Below, piece by piece: positions 33,330-45,043 of a stretch of DNA of 64,000 bases. The position numbers and the translations under genes were made by a program. The notes beneath the pieces are model-generated. The model ran no database searches and was not told the DNA's origin. It saw nothing but the letters and a program-made list of their open reading frames with translations. Where the stretch lies: the NCBI RefSeq assembly GCF_036711975.1, contig NC_091967.1:6696001-6760000 (forward strand), read 5' to 3'. Each line of letters starts with the position of its first letter. Positions within the stretch are counted from its first letter, which is position 1. This DNA is from Onthophagus taurus (taxonomy: Eukaryota; Arthropoda; Insecta; Coleoptera; Scarabaeidae).

Positions 33330-36300
33330 CTAAGATTCAGTATTCACGGCACAAGACGGATATAATCGAAGACAATCTCTTTGGTCTTGACCATCTCTTG
33401 CTGCTTGAACATATTTATAAAATCTGATAACAGCTGGATTTGTTGCAGTTGGCTTTTGTAATTCATCAGCATCCCTAAAAACACAAAATACATACAATAT
33501 TTTTTTTTAGTATTAAATAAATTATATAAAAAATATTTAAATAAAAAAAGAACTTTCGAAACTTCACAGATATATATAAACTAGGTCTAGAAAACTCAAC
33601 AAAGTTTGTGTTAATATTTACTCAGCCTTATTTAATAACTTTACATTTTAAGCGCAGAGAAAACGTTTACATCTGACCTGCCATAATGGACATTGTTCAA
33701 TAAGAAAACGGGTTGTCAGCACGAGGAATAAACTCGTATTGTTTATGTAATTTCGTCAAAGACGAGTATTGCGTTTAATACTATGCGACTTAAGTGTAAA
33801 TGGAGGGAAGTGTTAAGAATTTCCATGCGTTACGGTTTCGTACTTTCACATCTGACGCGACGCAACCAACGCTGTCGGATAAGTCATCGGCAAAAGTACC
33901 TACATTGACCTACAAATCTCAATTTGATAAACCTTCCGAAAAAAAATCGTTGAGTTTTTTATTTATTTTATTAACTTGAGTAAACATTAATCAATGAAAC
34001 TTACCTGCTTAATTCCGCTGATATTAAATTACTGTGTGGACTAAATTTAACAGGATCCTTGTACATGCTGCAAATTAATCTTTCCCTACAAGGTTCATCA
34101 TTAAACCCAATATCCAAAAGAACTTTATCGATTTTTTCCAAAATTGGGCTGTAAAACGCATCATATACAGGTGATTTTGTTGTACTTGTACTGCTTGTAG
34201 TAGGTGGTGCAGCCGTAACAGCTTGAAGATTGCTCTGATAAGAAGTTTGATAAACTGGTACTGCTCCAACTATTGGTGGTTGAATGTAAGGTGGTGGAAT
34301 TTGAGCAGCAACTGTGTGAACCAATTGGTTTTGTGGTATAATATTAGCTGTGTGTAATATATTAGCCGCAGTTAGTTTTGAATTTTCTTTCAAAATGGTT
34401 TGTTGAAGTCGAAGTTTTTCTTGAACCTTCATTAATTGTTTTATTTGATCTTGAAGTCGTTTGTTATCAGCTTCCACGCGTTTCTGTTCTTCTTGTAGCC
34501 GGGCTTTTAACTGCAAATTGACGCCAATTAGAAGAGTAAACTGGTTTGCGCGAATATTTGCGAAAGAAAGTGGAACAGTGGTGACATGTAATTGTAAGAA
34601 AATCGACGAATTTAGTAACCGGTTAGAGAAGCATTAGATAAAACTAATTGACAAATAAGATTACGGAAATTTTAACATCAATATTTTCGGCAATCGAGGA
34701 CCACGTTCTAGATAAATAGAAAGTTGCAGTTTGTTGAATGTACTTTTAAGAAAGAGAAAAAGTTTTAGGTTATAGGTGACTGGGATATAATGATTTGATG
34801 GGTGCATAAATCTTTTTGAATAACGGTATGTTAAGTTAATGTTATTGTAAGTGAAAATTTTTATATTAACTGTTATAACAATAAAAAACTCACAGTAGCT
34901 TCCTTTTCGGCTTGTCGAATCATATTCTCGATTTCCGCTGGTGTAAGTGGTTTTACTCGAGTTCCTCTTTTAACGGATGCTTGACCTTGACCTCCAAACC
35001 AAGAATCATCGGCAGGCTTCCCTTTTTCAAAAACCTTCCTTCGGTAACTATAAAATAAAAAATGAAAATATCATTTGAATTACTTCCTCAAATTGTAAAT
35101 TTTATTTAAAAACGCAAAAAATTGTTGTTAGTGGCGAATGAAACGGATAAAACTCCAATTTCTCCAACTTTTAGCGATTGTAAGTAGCGGACTATTATCT
35201 GTGCTGGTTTACTTCAACCAGTGATACTCTTAATTTCTATAATCGCAAAGACACAACCTTCAGATTTTGTTACTTGTTATAGATTAAAAAAACAGTATCA
35301 ATCAACGTTGTTTTATGTTAATTTAAGATTCGTTAAGCGAGACGAATACCGTATTTTAACGGAAATACAGCTGCATGGACAATGATTGTAAACGGTAAAT
35401 TGATTGTGAAAGGATGCTTCGATGAAATATAAAAAAAAACCTTATTATTTAATATAAATTCGTACTTTTGATTTGGTAGCTTTAACATTTGCTTATAGAA
35501 CTCCAAATTATTTTTAGGTCTAGATACACATGATTCGATTTTGATATACGATTTTTTAAATTTGTGTTCTTAAAATTTATAATCATCAAATCTGTAGAGT
35601 TCGTTTTAAAAAATCATAACTACAAGATTTATGAAAAATAAGAAATTATTTGTAGCACACTAAATCTCGATTAAATTTACTTTAAAATGCTTTTTGTTTC
35701 ATTATTATATCTCAATTTTTTCTTAAGATAGGATTTTTTAAGTTTCTGTTCTCAAAATGCATGATGATCAAATCCAGTCCAGAGATATATATTTTTTTAC
35801 GGTGATCTTAGTTTGTAAGTTTATAGCTAACATCCTGACTATATTCCGATAGGTGCTTCACGGTTCACTAATTATGTTAGTTACATAAACGCAATATTGT
35901 TAAATGTATGCCACTTCAGTTATTATGTATGTAGCGTTCGAGATATCAAACAAGAAACACCTAGGTAACATACAGTAATACGTACTTGACTTTCAATTTA
36001 TATACAAGCAAATAAGTATTCCTTTATAAAGATTTATAATAAAGTCTTATATTTTAATAATTATAATGATATTCTCTTAGCGAGATAATTTTTGATTTAA
36101 CCTCTGTAATTCTTTCATTCGAAATTGTTCCAATTTCGCAGCTCGAAGTAATATGTTTACCACAAATCTTCCATCCCTATCTCGTTTTGTGGTTTTTTCT
36201 TTCAATGTACGTTCCGGTACTACCTTTTGTTCTTGGAATCGTGTCAGTTGGCCGCAGATTTCGGTCGTTTTCTGATATGATAGCCCGCAGGTACAAAACC

Positions 36301-38650
36301 GTATCGCGTTTGACATATTTTTTCCCGTCTTAATTCGTTTATCAAGTAAATATGACCATGTCGCTAATGATCTTAATAAGAAATACACTCGAATATCTTT
36401 ACTAAATTTTACATCTGCTAGTTGTATATAATTCTATAATTCTTCTTCTGGAACAAAAACGTTTGTTCAGATATTTAGATCACATGTTAATGACGAAAAA
36501 GACATGCCGATTGAAATCTGTATGTGCTATCCAGAAACTCATGTTTATTTTCAGAGAGGAGAAATCAATCTATTTACAACTCTTTTTGCAAAAAGATCTT
36601 ATTGAGGACATCATTTACTGGATGTGTTTTATACATGAGTTTATCATCTCCTAGTGTTTTCTAGTTACTATTGTAACACAGGCATCGTCATTTTTATAAA
36701 CCAGTTTCTGAACATGCCAGCGACTACCAATATCAGCAATACATAAAACTGAACCCAACACAATTCAGCCTAACTCAACCCAACCCAACACAACCCCAAC
36801 CCAACCCAACCCAAATCCAACCCAATCTAAACCAACCACGTAGAGTAACATAAAGTAACGTAAAGTTTTAGAGAGAAGGAAAAATATGTCTGATAGTAGC
36901 CGTGAATAATTAAATTTCATATTAAATAAATATAATTACTTAATGAAATAAAAAGAACAAAAAATATTTTGATTTAAACCCAAAATCCCTAAAATCGAAT
37001 TTTATTGCCACATAATTACCTTTAAAAATAAATTTGTTCGGACAATAAAACCAAAGTAAAATCATGGTACGTAATGAAACTAAAATAAACACTTTCTAGC
37101 GATTCTGATCAATTTTTTGCTGATATCCCAAATTTTACACGCTTATTTTTACTTGTTCGATTGAATAGAAAAGAAAGTAAATCCCGACTTTCAAGTGATT
37201 TATGTAAAGAAAAGTGTATCGATTTTCAATGTCACTCGATTTTAAACACAATCAAAATTAACCGAGTGTTTTACTTTCTTGGTGATCAATATACACAAGA
37301 TCTATACAAATGAATGAAGTAGAATTACCGCATTGAAATTGATGTTGCCCATAAATCACATTTTTCAACTTTCTTTCATTGTAATTAAAATATTGAAAAA
37401 TTCATAAAATGAGATTCTCCGAGTTAAGTCTACATCTTTTAAGGCAGCGTCCTACTTGTAAAGAAACCCATCGATGTTTACAAATTAAAACCTAATAAAA
37501 CGCTAAAAGCATTCTTAACTTTATATTTTTTTTGTCCTACTTCAAACATTTGAATTAATATTATACGACGAATACGATACAAAATATAACATCGTTAGAT
37601 GTGATAAGTTACTTACTCAGCACCAGATGCACCATCAGCATAATAATCAAATTGGTGATCAGAGTGGTGATTGTGATGATCATGTTCGAATTCTGCATCG
37701 TGTCCATATCCTGGAGGTGGATGATCCAATTCAATTCCATGAGGATCCGAATGAAGATGAGATAGATGATGAATGTGTGATATGTGGTGTTGATGATGAT
37801 GAAGTTTGGTCGGCGAATAATACGGACATAATTTAAATACATGCGATAAAAGTGGAAAGAAGAAAAGTAAGATTTTAAGGAAAAGTTTCTTTGCTGCTGC
37901 AACTCCCATAACAAGTGGAAGGAAAAATAAGAATTTGACTGCTACTAATTTGATGACCAACACGATTGCTAGAAGAGCAAATAGTAAACGGTTGGTGATG
38001 AATTTTTCTAAAACAAAAAATGTAATTAGTATGTAATACAACAACGAATACAAGTAAGCTGTTAGGTCAACGACATAAAACGTAAACTGAATACGAAATT
38101 GCTTTTTCACTTTGCATACCAAATCAATACTCTACTTACTTATTTTCTTAAAAAATATTCTTCCTTGAGCTGGAACGGCGTCTAATTTTATCAATGCCCC
38201 ATCCCCTTCAAATGTTCTTGGTGATATATTAATAGAACCACCCCCAAATAAAGTTTCAGGAAGTGGCAGCATTATGTCATGAGTCATTACGAATTTAACA
38301 GCTCTCGATCTTAATGCTTCCGTTATATCTTCAAACGAATCTTTAATCTCTCTAGAATCCTCAATCTCATTCAATGCATCATAAGAAGCATTATTCTTTA
38401 ACAACTTAACTCCAGAAAATATCTCAATACTTCCATTAGAATCCATCGTATGATCTAAATAATCATATACAGTCTTCTTTAAACAACTTACAGTCGTATC
38501 CTGATCACAATTCTTCACCAAAAACCTCCAAATATCTCCATTCTCTTCGCGATGAGGTAGTTCATCTGTTTGGTTTAAAGCATGGAGCAACGTCGCTCGT
38601 GTTATTATACAACATAATACTCCTAAACGTAATCTATTCCATAGCGACAT
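33330..38650 (-). CDS. Long Osiris protein with coiled coil and four-cysteine C-terminal domain (osi-n)
   Basis: Five exons: 38650-38140, 38007-37617, 35047-34894, 34510-34005, 33474-33330; phases 1, 2, 0, 2; 568 residues, over twice the family norm. Exon 1: signal peptide (MSLWNRLRLGVLCCIITRA), cysteine pair NC-x7-C, acidic region. Exon 2: KKFITNRLLFALLAIVLVIK hydrophobic stretch, then a tail very rich in histidine (HHHQHHISHIHHLSHLHS). The exon 2 end GCT-GA|gtaagt is an excellent donor; without splicing a stop follows at once. Exons 3-4 give DSWFGGQGQ, then a charged coiled coil (LKARLQEEQKRVEADNKRL onward) and a Pro/Ser/Thr linker. Exons 4-5 end with EPCRERLICSMYKDP, KFSPHSNLISAELS, RFYKYVQAARDG and DCLRLYPSC: four cysteines in the spacing style of the DM4/DM12 arthropod family. 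Joining the two halves into one gene rests on phase and splice quality. Alternative: two genes. Confidence 0.78.
36080..36390 (-). mobile_element. BEL/Pao retroelement fragment (fossil)
   Basis: Minus-strand translation resembles the stretch between protease and reverse transcriptase of BEL/Pao elements (a Thr-Lys-Arg-Asp...Gly-Arg-Phe-Val block followed by a Leu-rich helix). Only this part is recognisable, so it is a broken, old fragment in the second intron of osi-n. No LTRs were seen. Confidence 0.5.
36765..36840. repeat. CCCAA-rich low-complexity tract
   Basis: Irregular repeats of caacc/cccaa over about 75 bases inside osi-n intron 2. Similar words flank the LINE fragment near 47.6-47.9 kb. 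Not the canonical insect telomere repeat. Confidence 0.6.
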
Positions 38651-41452
38651 CTTTTTAAATTTTTCTTTCGTTTGTGTCAAAAACAAAAACAAATCAGGAG
38701 AGGAAAAACACCAAGATTATCGATCTTCTTTGCACGGATCACGACATTGCGGAACAGCACATTCTTTCACCGGTACCACACTGGGAGTAAACAACTTGAG
38801 GCCGGACTTCTTGTACTTATCATTTCACGACATACTTTCTTCAGTCGCCCCTCCAACTTCACGAGAATGAACTCACTTCGGAAGTCTTTACCATCGAAGA
38901 CAGAGACAGTGGGTGATCTAGGAAGAGCCACCTCTACACTACGTCACTCATTGAAGAAATGGGTCAGTGGTAAGTGCAAGGTCTGGTTCAAGGGAAGCCA
39001 CCTGACGTAAGATACAAGATGAATTTAACTTGGTTAACGGGATTTTTTTCAAACCGAATTCGTTACTTTCGAAATTTATGTAAATTTTCTGAGACTTTTT
39101 TTATAATTTCCCAATAGTGGCTGAATTTTAGTATTGATTTATTGGAATTTTATTAAATAAAAAGTTTCATAATATTAAAAATTTTAATTTGAGTCGTTTG
39201 TTATGTGTCCTAATTAAAATATATGTTGACCTAAAGAGTTTTTTTAAACTCCATTTATTAAAGAAGACATTTTTTTCATGAAAAAAAGCGAAGGTATCTC
39301 AAAAATTTAAGGATGAATCAAGTACTTTCGAAACATAATTAATTATGTCAATCAAGGCAGATTATCCAGGTGAACCCAATTAAGAAGCTCAAGTAAATTT
39401 TTCGTTATCACTTTACCTTTTGGGATTTAGGCTTCAGTTTCTTCAACAACTTTTTACTAAAACCTTTGTAACCAGTTCAGATACAAAATTACGGAACTTA
39501 TATGTATATAAAAAAACACGTTCGATTTTATAGAAACGAGTTTACAAATTTTTCAACAATCGGTGCAATTTTGCAAATGTTGATAACTTATAAATATCAA
39601 ATAAAAACTCGATAAAGTTGATGGTTTTGTTTCTTTCGGTAGGTATGTAAGAAATTGTTGAGTTCCGAGTGTAACCAATGAAATACGTAGAGGAACCATG
39701 ACTTCAAAACATGAAATTCCAATCATTTCGAAACCAACACCTTGTGTCTTTCACTCTTCTTCTGTCGATAGGAACTGAAAAAAAGATGAGTATTTGGTTT
39801 TTATTACAGAATTGTCACATGGAAGAGGATTCACATCCAAATCAATCACAACTGACAGACTTTTTATTATTTCAGCAAAAGTTCTTTCTTGCTTTTTATC
39901 TCTTTGACGGTACTAGCAATTTCTTAAGCAGTATAGAAGACTTCAGTAGCCATTTAACAAGTTTTGTCTGCCATCATATGTTTTATCATTGTGTAGATTG
40001 TCGCATACTACTCCCATCCGTGGAAGTTCCCAGAAAGTACGATCCTGGATTATTATTTGTACCATAAATAATTATTCCACTAATTTCTGACAGATTATTT
40101 TTTTACTTTTGCAGCAGTGATTTCTTTTTAACACGGTCAAACTTCCTCATTCCTTTGTTTCTTTTATCGACGGAGTTTTTAATAGCCATATATCAATTTC
40201 GACATAAAGTTTTTACCATCAACACGTTGATATGTATTTATCTCAAAAATCTGATGTGATATCGAAAAATCAAGATGAAAGTATCTAAAAATAAACTTGT
40301 TAATTATAACGAATAAACTTAATCCATTCAACTGAGTAATGGAGCTTGAGTTAATTTTTTTGAAGTAAAAGCGGTTGTTTATGGGCCTCAATTGCATTTT
40401 ACAATTTTCAACCATAAAATTTTGGTCGCAGATGGTGCCGATTCCTTATACTCCTTATTGATGCTTTAATAAACTACGCTTAAAAATCCTACTTAAATTT
40501 TTGTGTGATTCCAAAACGTTGTGATTGAACAGCAAAAATTAATTTAAGATTTTATCTCTTAAATTTTAAATTATTTCGTATTAATAATAAATTTATTAAA
40601 AGGTGTTAAATTCCAATTCTAATTTCTAAATTCAATTTCTAAATATTTAAAGAAGTTGTTAAAAATAATATATGTTTATCCTAGATTCTCTGTCACCAAT
40701 AAGTCGAAAACCCGAAGTTACTCAAGATTATATTAGTAATTAAAATCAGATAGCCTTTAATATATAGGTCGACGATTTAAAAAATCTATACAAAAATATT
40801 TCGTGGACGTCAAACCATTAATTTTAATGTAGATATGAGAATATATATTATTTTAAATTTGATTTGTATAAGAATTAAGTTTATAGCATTTTTGAACCAG
40901 ATATAACCAGTATGAGAAAATAATTACACGGTTTCATTTATTTAATTAATTATCAACTATAATGTGTTGATAATTTCATAACACCAAAGACATTCATTAT
41001 CTTTGCGATGGAATTTTTAATCCACATAAATTATTTAAATTTCGTATCACTTTTTATTTCAATTTCTCTTTAATAATATAACTTTTATAAGGGTTATCTC
41101 TGTAACTGTAACTAAGGTGTTTGAGTAATGATCATTTTAAATAGAAACTTGAACTGCCGTTAACGATCAAATGGAAAATCTAGAGAAATTTAATTAGAAC
41201 ACATTTTTTCTAGTCACAATCATGAAAGTCGTTCATAACCCTCAAATAATTAGATAAGTAATCTTTAATGCGTACCACATTTTTCGTATGAAATCATTAT
41301 GATTCAATGTACTGATTTTTATTATCTACACACTTAAGATAATTTTTACTGATTACCCAAAAAAATTTCACCTATTAAACACTTCATCTCATTTTTTAAT
41401 CTTCAGTTCACTTTAAATTGAAACAAAAAAACATTTTTATAAAAAATACTTT
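38651..41452. other. Intergenic region between Osiris cluster and small secreted genes
   Basis: 2.8 kb, AT-rich beyond 39000. Open frames at 38672-39010 and 39711-40067 have no domain or splice support. The osi-n promoter should lie at the left edge, but no clear TATA was seen. Confidence 0.55.
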
Positions 41453-41886
41453 ATGATGAAGCTTATAAAATTAACTTTTATTCTTTGTACTTATGCTTTA
41501 GTTTTTGGAGCAGAAAATGTTAATAAACAACCTAAAGCAATCGTAAGTAATCTTTTCTTTTAAATTTAATCAGACTAAAAATAATTAAATATATATTTTT
41601 TTTGTTTTTCTAGCTAATTGAAGCTATAGAACAAGATAATATCGATGAAATGTATATTGACATTCTTGAGAGCATCACAGAAGCTTTTGAATACGGAGCT
41701 TCATGTCAAGGAAAAATGCAAGTTCTCGTAGCATATTTAAAACTTAGAGATTCTACCGCTCACTTGAAGTGGATGGCTTCAGAAGATGATTGCGGGTTTT
41801 ATCACAACAGTGATATTTATGGTTATTTTGAGGTTACCGACAGTTATGGCGCAAAATCTTATGTTAAAATAATTGGTTATGAATAA
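41453..41886 (+). CDS. Small secreted protein of unknown family, copy 1
   Basis: Two exons, 41453-41542 and 41614-41886, phase-0 intron, 120 residues. Signal peptide MMKLIKLTFILCTYALVFG. The mature part starts near AENVNKQPKAI. Core blocks: DILESITEAFEYGASCQGKM, QVLVAYLK, KWMASEDDCGFYHNSD, YGYFEVTD and YVKIIGYE. Two mature cysteines (SCQGKM and DDCGFY) are about 36 residues apart and could form one disulfide. Not recognised: no Osiris, odorant-binding, cystatin or antimicrobial pattern fits. Shares intron position, length and core blocks with the next two genes, so the three form a tandem family. Function unknown. Confidence 0.88.
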
Positions 41887-42035
41887 ATTTTATAATTTCA
41901 ATAAACAGATTTAAAAAGTTAGTTTGTTATCACTTTCATTTTAATTGAATCTATTTTAATCATAAACAAACACTTAAAATCAATTGAACTAATGGAAAGA
42001 ACTTTTTTTTCCGAAAATTGATTGATATACTTTAC

Positions 42036-42068
42036 TATAAAATGAGAAAGACAAAACGAAATCCAGTT
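42036..42068 (+). promoter_or_regulatory. Core promoter of small secreted copy 2
   Basis: TATAAAA at 42036-42042 and ATCCAGTTT around 42061-42069, about 30 bases apart, 48 bases before the start codon. Confidence 0.55.
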
Positions 42069-42113
42069 TATAATAACTTGAGTATCGATCAAGATTATTG
42101 AACAAACTAAAAC

Positions 42114-42527
42114 ATGAAAGTCACAATTTTCTTTGTACTGTTAGCATCAACTTTAGTTTTTGCTAATAATGAAGTAAAAAAACAAGCCAAACAAATCGTA
42201 AGTTAAATTTTTTTTAAATTATTTATTAAAGTCATTACTTTTTTATGTACAATTTTGTAGACTGTTGAAATAGTTGAACACAATAATATGGCCTCCATGC
42301 ATTTAGACGTAATTGAGAGTATTGAGGAAGCTTTTGATTTAGGCAGTAGTTGCCAAGGGAGAATGCAACTTCTCGTGCCGTATTTAAAATCGAAAGCAAC
42401 TACCAAGGGCAAAAACTGGGTAGTGGCGGAACAACCTTGTGGTATTGAACATAACAGTGTCACTTATGGTTACTATAAAGTTACTCAAAGCGGCGTATCA
42501 CGTCAAGTTTATGTTATTGCCGTTTAA
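42114..42527 (+). CDS. Small secreted protein of unknown family, copy 2
   Basis: Two exons, 42114-42197 and 42261-42527, phase-0 intron, 116 residues. Signal peptide MKVTIFFVLLASTLVFA. Core blocks match copy 1: VIESIEEAFDLGSSCQGRM, QLLVPYLK, NWVVAEQPCGIEHNS, YGYYKVTQ and VYVIAV-stop. The two mature cysteines are kept at the same places (SCQGRM and QPCGIE). It sits 230 bases from copy 1 in the same orientation and has its own TATA promoter. Function unknown. Confidence 0.88.
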
Positions 42528-42599
42528 TGTTAAAAATAAAAGCCAGCTAAAATAAAAAATATATTTTTTTATTCTATTGCGTTGGTATTGTGACAGTTA

Positions 42600-43490
42600 G
42601 ATCATAATAGCTTGTAAATAACATTAGAGTTGTTTACCAATCTTCTTCTAATCTTCTCCTCATTCCCTTTCAATCCTTTCAAAAACAATTGATCGTTTCT
42701 TAATGAATTACAGTCAGCAGTTATAGGACTTCGCAAGACTTCCACATTTTTCATTGGAGTAGTGTAAACTAAATATTTAAGATGGCCCCATAAAAAAAAA
42801 TCTAGGAAGTTTAAGTCCTGGAATCGGGCAGGCCACAAGTGAGAACCTACTAAAATGCGCTTGTGCACCATCGTGCATAGTCCACATTGAATTTCTTATT
42901 GCCAATGATACATCCTCTAGAAACTGATGTAACTTTTGTTCCAAAAAGTTGCAATACACTTCGCCGGTAAGTTTTCTTGGAAGAAATACTGGTCCAACTA
43001 GCCAGTTTTCTAGCACATGGTTATTATGAAAATTCCTTATTGCATTTCCTGAAAAATTCGCTTCATCAGTCAAAAGAATCGAAGTCAGTAGTTAAGGGAT
43101 TTGAACCAATTTATCCAAGAGCCATTGACAAAATGTACCACTAAACGTGGTACAACAAATAATTTTTAAGAATTTTGCAAACAGTCCCATTACTTACATT
43201 CAAAGTATTTGCAATTATTTGAGTAGAAATGCCTGGTTGTTCCTCTATTATGTTCAACACATTCTCTTCCAGTTCTACCGTTCTGATTGTCATTGGCCTT
43301 CCTGATCCTTCAGTTTGTTTCACTGAGCCTGTTTCATGAAAACGTTGATAAATACTTTGGAAGATTTTGCTCCAAATCAGGAATATTACGGTGGGGAAAT
43401 TAGCTTTCAATAAATTACCATCAGCAAGCCCATAAATAAAATACATCTGTCATTTCACACTGGTTTTTCAAAAATTATCAAATGAGAAAA
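42600..43490 (-). mobile_element. Degraded Tc1/mariner-superfamily DNA transposon
   Basis: Minus-strand reading. About 43446-43150: an N-terminal part MYFIYGLADGNLLKA..., YQRFHETGSV, then a helix-turn-helix ISTQIIANTLNVSNGTVCKI, as in insect transposases with a DUF4817-type head. About 43073-42610: catalytic part with TDEANFSG (first Asp), TMHDGAQAHFSR (second Asp) and LDFFLWGHLKYLVY (third acidic position). The linker and start of the catalytic fold between these are missing, and the frame is shifted in at least two places, so the copy is dead. Terminal inverted repeats were not identified. It lies between copies 2 and 3 of the small secreted genes. Confidence 0.8.
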
Positions 43491-43742
43491 TATTCTTAGA
43501 AGTAGTAGTCCCTTGAATTTTTGCCGCATGTCTAATAAAGACCTGTATATCATGGCACTTGTTAGATGAAAAGTTTCTATTGCATATTAGTCAATAAATT
43601 ATAGTGCATCAAACATAAATGTGGAATCTTTAAAAAATAAAATAAAAATTCAATGAATTTTATTTATTTCCAATTTTATTGACTTTTTATCAGTTCAATT
43701 TTCTATGATAAATCCTTCTAAATATTTTGACAATTATTTGTG

Positions 43743-44255
43743 ATGCGTCATTTAATAATTTCCGTACTTTTCGTATTTACATTGACAGCTGAACACAAAA
43801 AGAAACCCCAAAAGCAAGAGAATGATCAAAAAACGATCGATATCGTGAGTATATATTAATCATCGTATATATCTAATAATTTTTTTTTGTTTTAGAAAAT
43901 ACAAATGTTGGAACAACAAGGTTTGGAAGGAATGCAACCGGATGTTTACGATAGCATAATGGAAGCGTTTGGAAATAAAGCAATTCGTCCCGATGGAAAA
44001 ATGCAACTTGTCGTGGCATTTTTAAAAAATAAAAACACAACTAAGTCGTTGGAATGGGTTGCGGCAGTTAATCCAGAAGGATTTTTTCACAGCAGCTTAA
44101 ATTACGCTTATTTTAAGGTCGATACGAAATCTTCGAATAATACGGTCAAAATTGCTGGGTTTAAAATTAAAATTAATGAAAAAAAGAAGTTTAAACAATT
44201 AAAAAAGGATTTTAAACAAGTAAATAAAAAATTATTGAATAATAATAAACAATAA
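43743..44255 (+). CDS. Small secreted protein of unknown family, copy 3, cysteine-free with basic tail
   Basis: Two exons, 43743-43844 and 43896-44255, phase-0 intron, 153 residues. Probable signal peptide MRHLIISVLFVFTLTA, then a Lys/Gln-rich linker. Core blocks align with copies 1 and 2: VYDSIMEAFGNKAIRPDGKM, QLVVAFLK, LEWVAAVNPEGFFHSS, YAYFKVDT and VKIAGFK. Both cysteines of the other copies are replaced (RPDGKM, NPEGFF). After the shared core it has a further 40 residues made almost wholly of Lys, Asn, Gln, Phe and Leu. The paired cysteine loss supports a disulfide in copies 1 and 2. Separated from copy 2 by the transposon remnant. Confidence 0.87.
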
Positions 44256-45043
44256 TAATTATTTTCTTTGTTTTATTTTGTTTGATAAATTCAAGTGATT
44301 GTTTTTCTTTTTTGAATCATGAAGAAGTAAAGAGGTGCAATTACCATGTTCTTGCTTAGACGTTGTGTAACCTGCATGCAAAATCTATGGAACGTGCTAG
44401 AAGATCACTGTCACTACATAATGGCAAAGAGGAGTTCATATGTAGGTCAGTAAGTAAATTGAGTCGTAAAATTATTTCTATTTTTATTTTAAATAAAGAA
44501 AAGAAATTAAAAAATTTTTTTGTCTATAACATTGACACGTAAGTACACATAAATGATAATCTTATCAATAATTAGTATTAATAAGTGGACGATTATTATA
44601 ACAAACCATTTATTAGAGATAATTTGAACTACACATATACGTTATATGTAGGTATAAGTGCAGGTTAAATTTAGAACATGTTTAAATTTCTAATATGACA
44701 CGTAACGGTGAATTAAAGTTTAACCCACTGGACGTAACATTTTTCTTTTAAATCTATTTGAAAACAATAATTTAATCGCCAAAATTTCCTGAAAGAAATG
44801 GGGTACTCACTTAAAGTTTTAACGCTCTATAAATCTAAACAAAGAATGTTTTTTGAATAAATCGTTTTCGTTCTCCTGAGATGATATTTTAATTTATTTT
44901 ATACACGCGAAAGATACGGTTAAGAAATCGTTTTTGAAAATGACAACAAACTCATTTTCACGTCAAATATAATATAATTGTTTTATAACGATGTTCAAAA
45001 AAAATTAAAATTCACCGTTAATCGAAAAAAATTTACGGAAACA
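44256..45043. other. Intergenic spacer before aminopeptidase gene
   Basis: AT-rich; no coding signal. Confidence 0.6.

Noticed and set aside
36765-36840. CCCAA array as a telomere-like repeat
   Set aside because: The canonical insect telomere repeat is TTAGG/CCTAA; this is an irregular low-complexity tract.
39711-40067. 118-codon plus-strand open frame
   Set aside because: No family match recognised, no signal peptide, no promoter of the local type and no splice partners.
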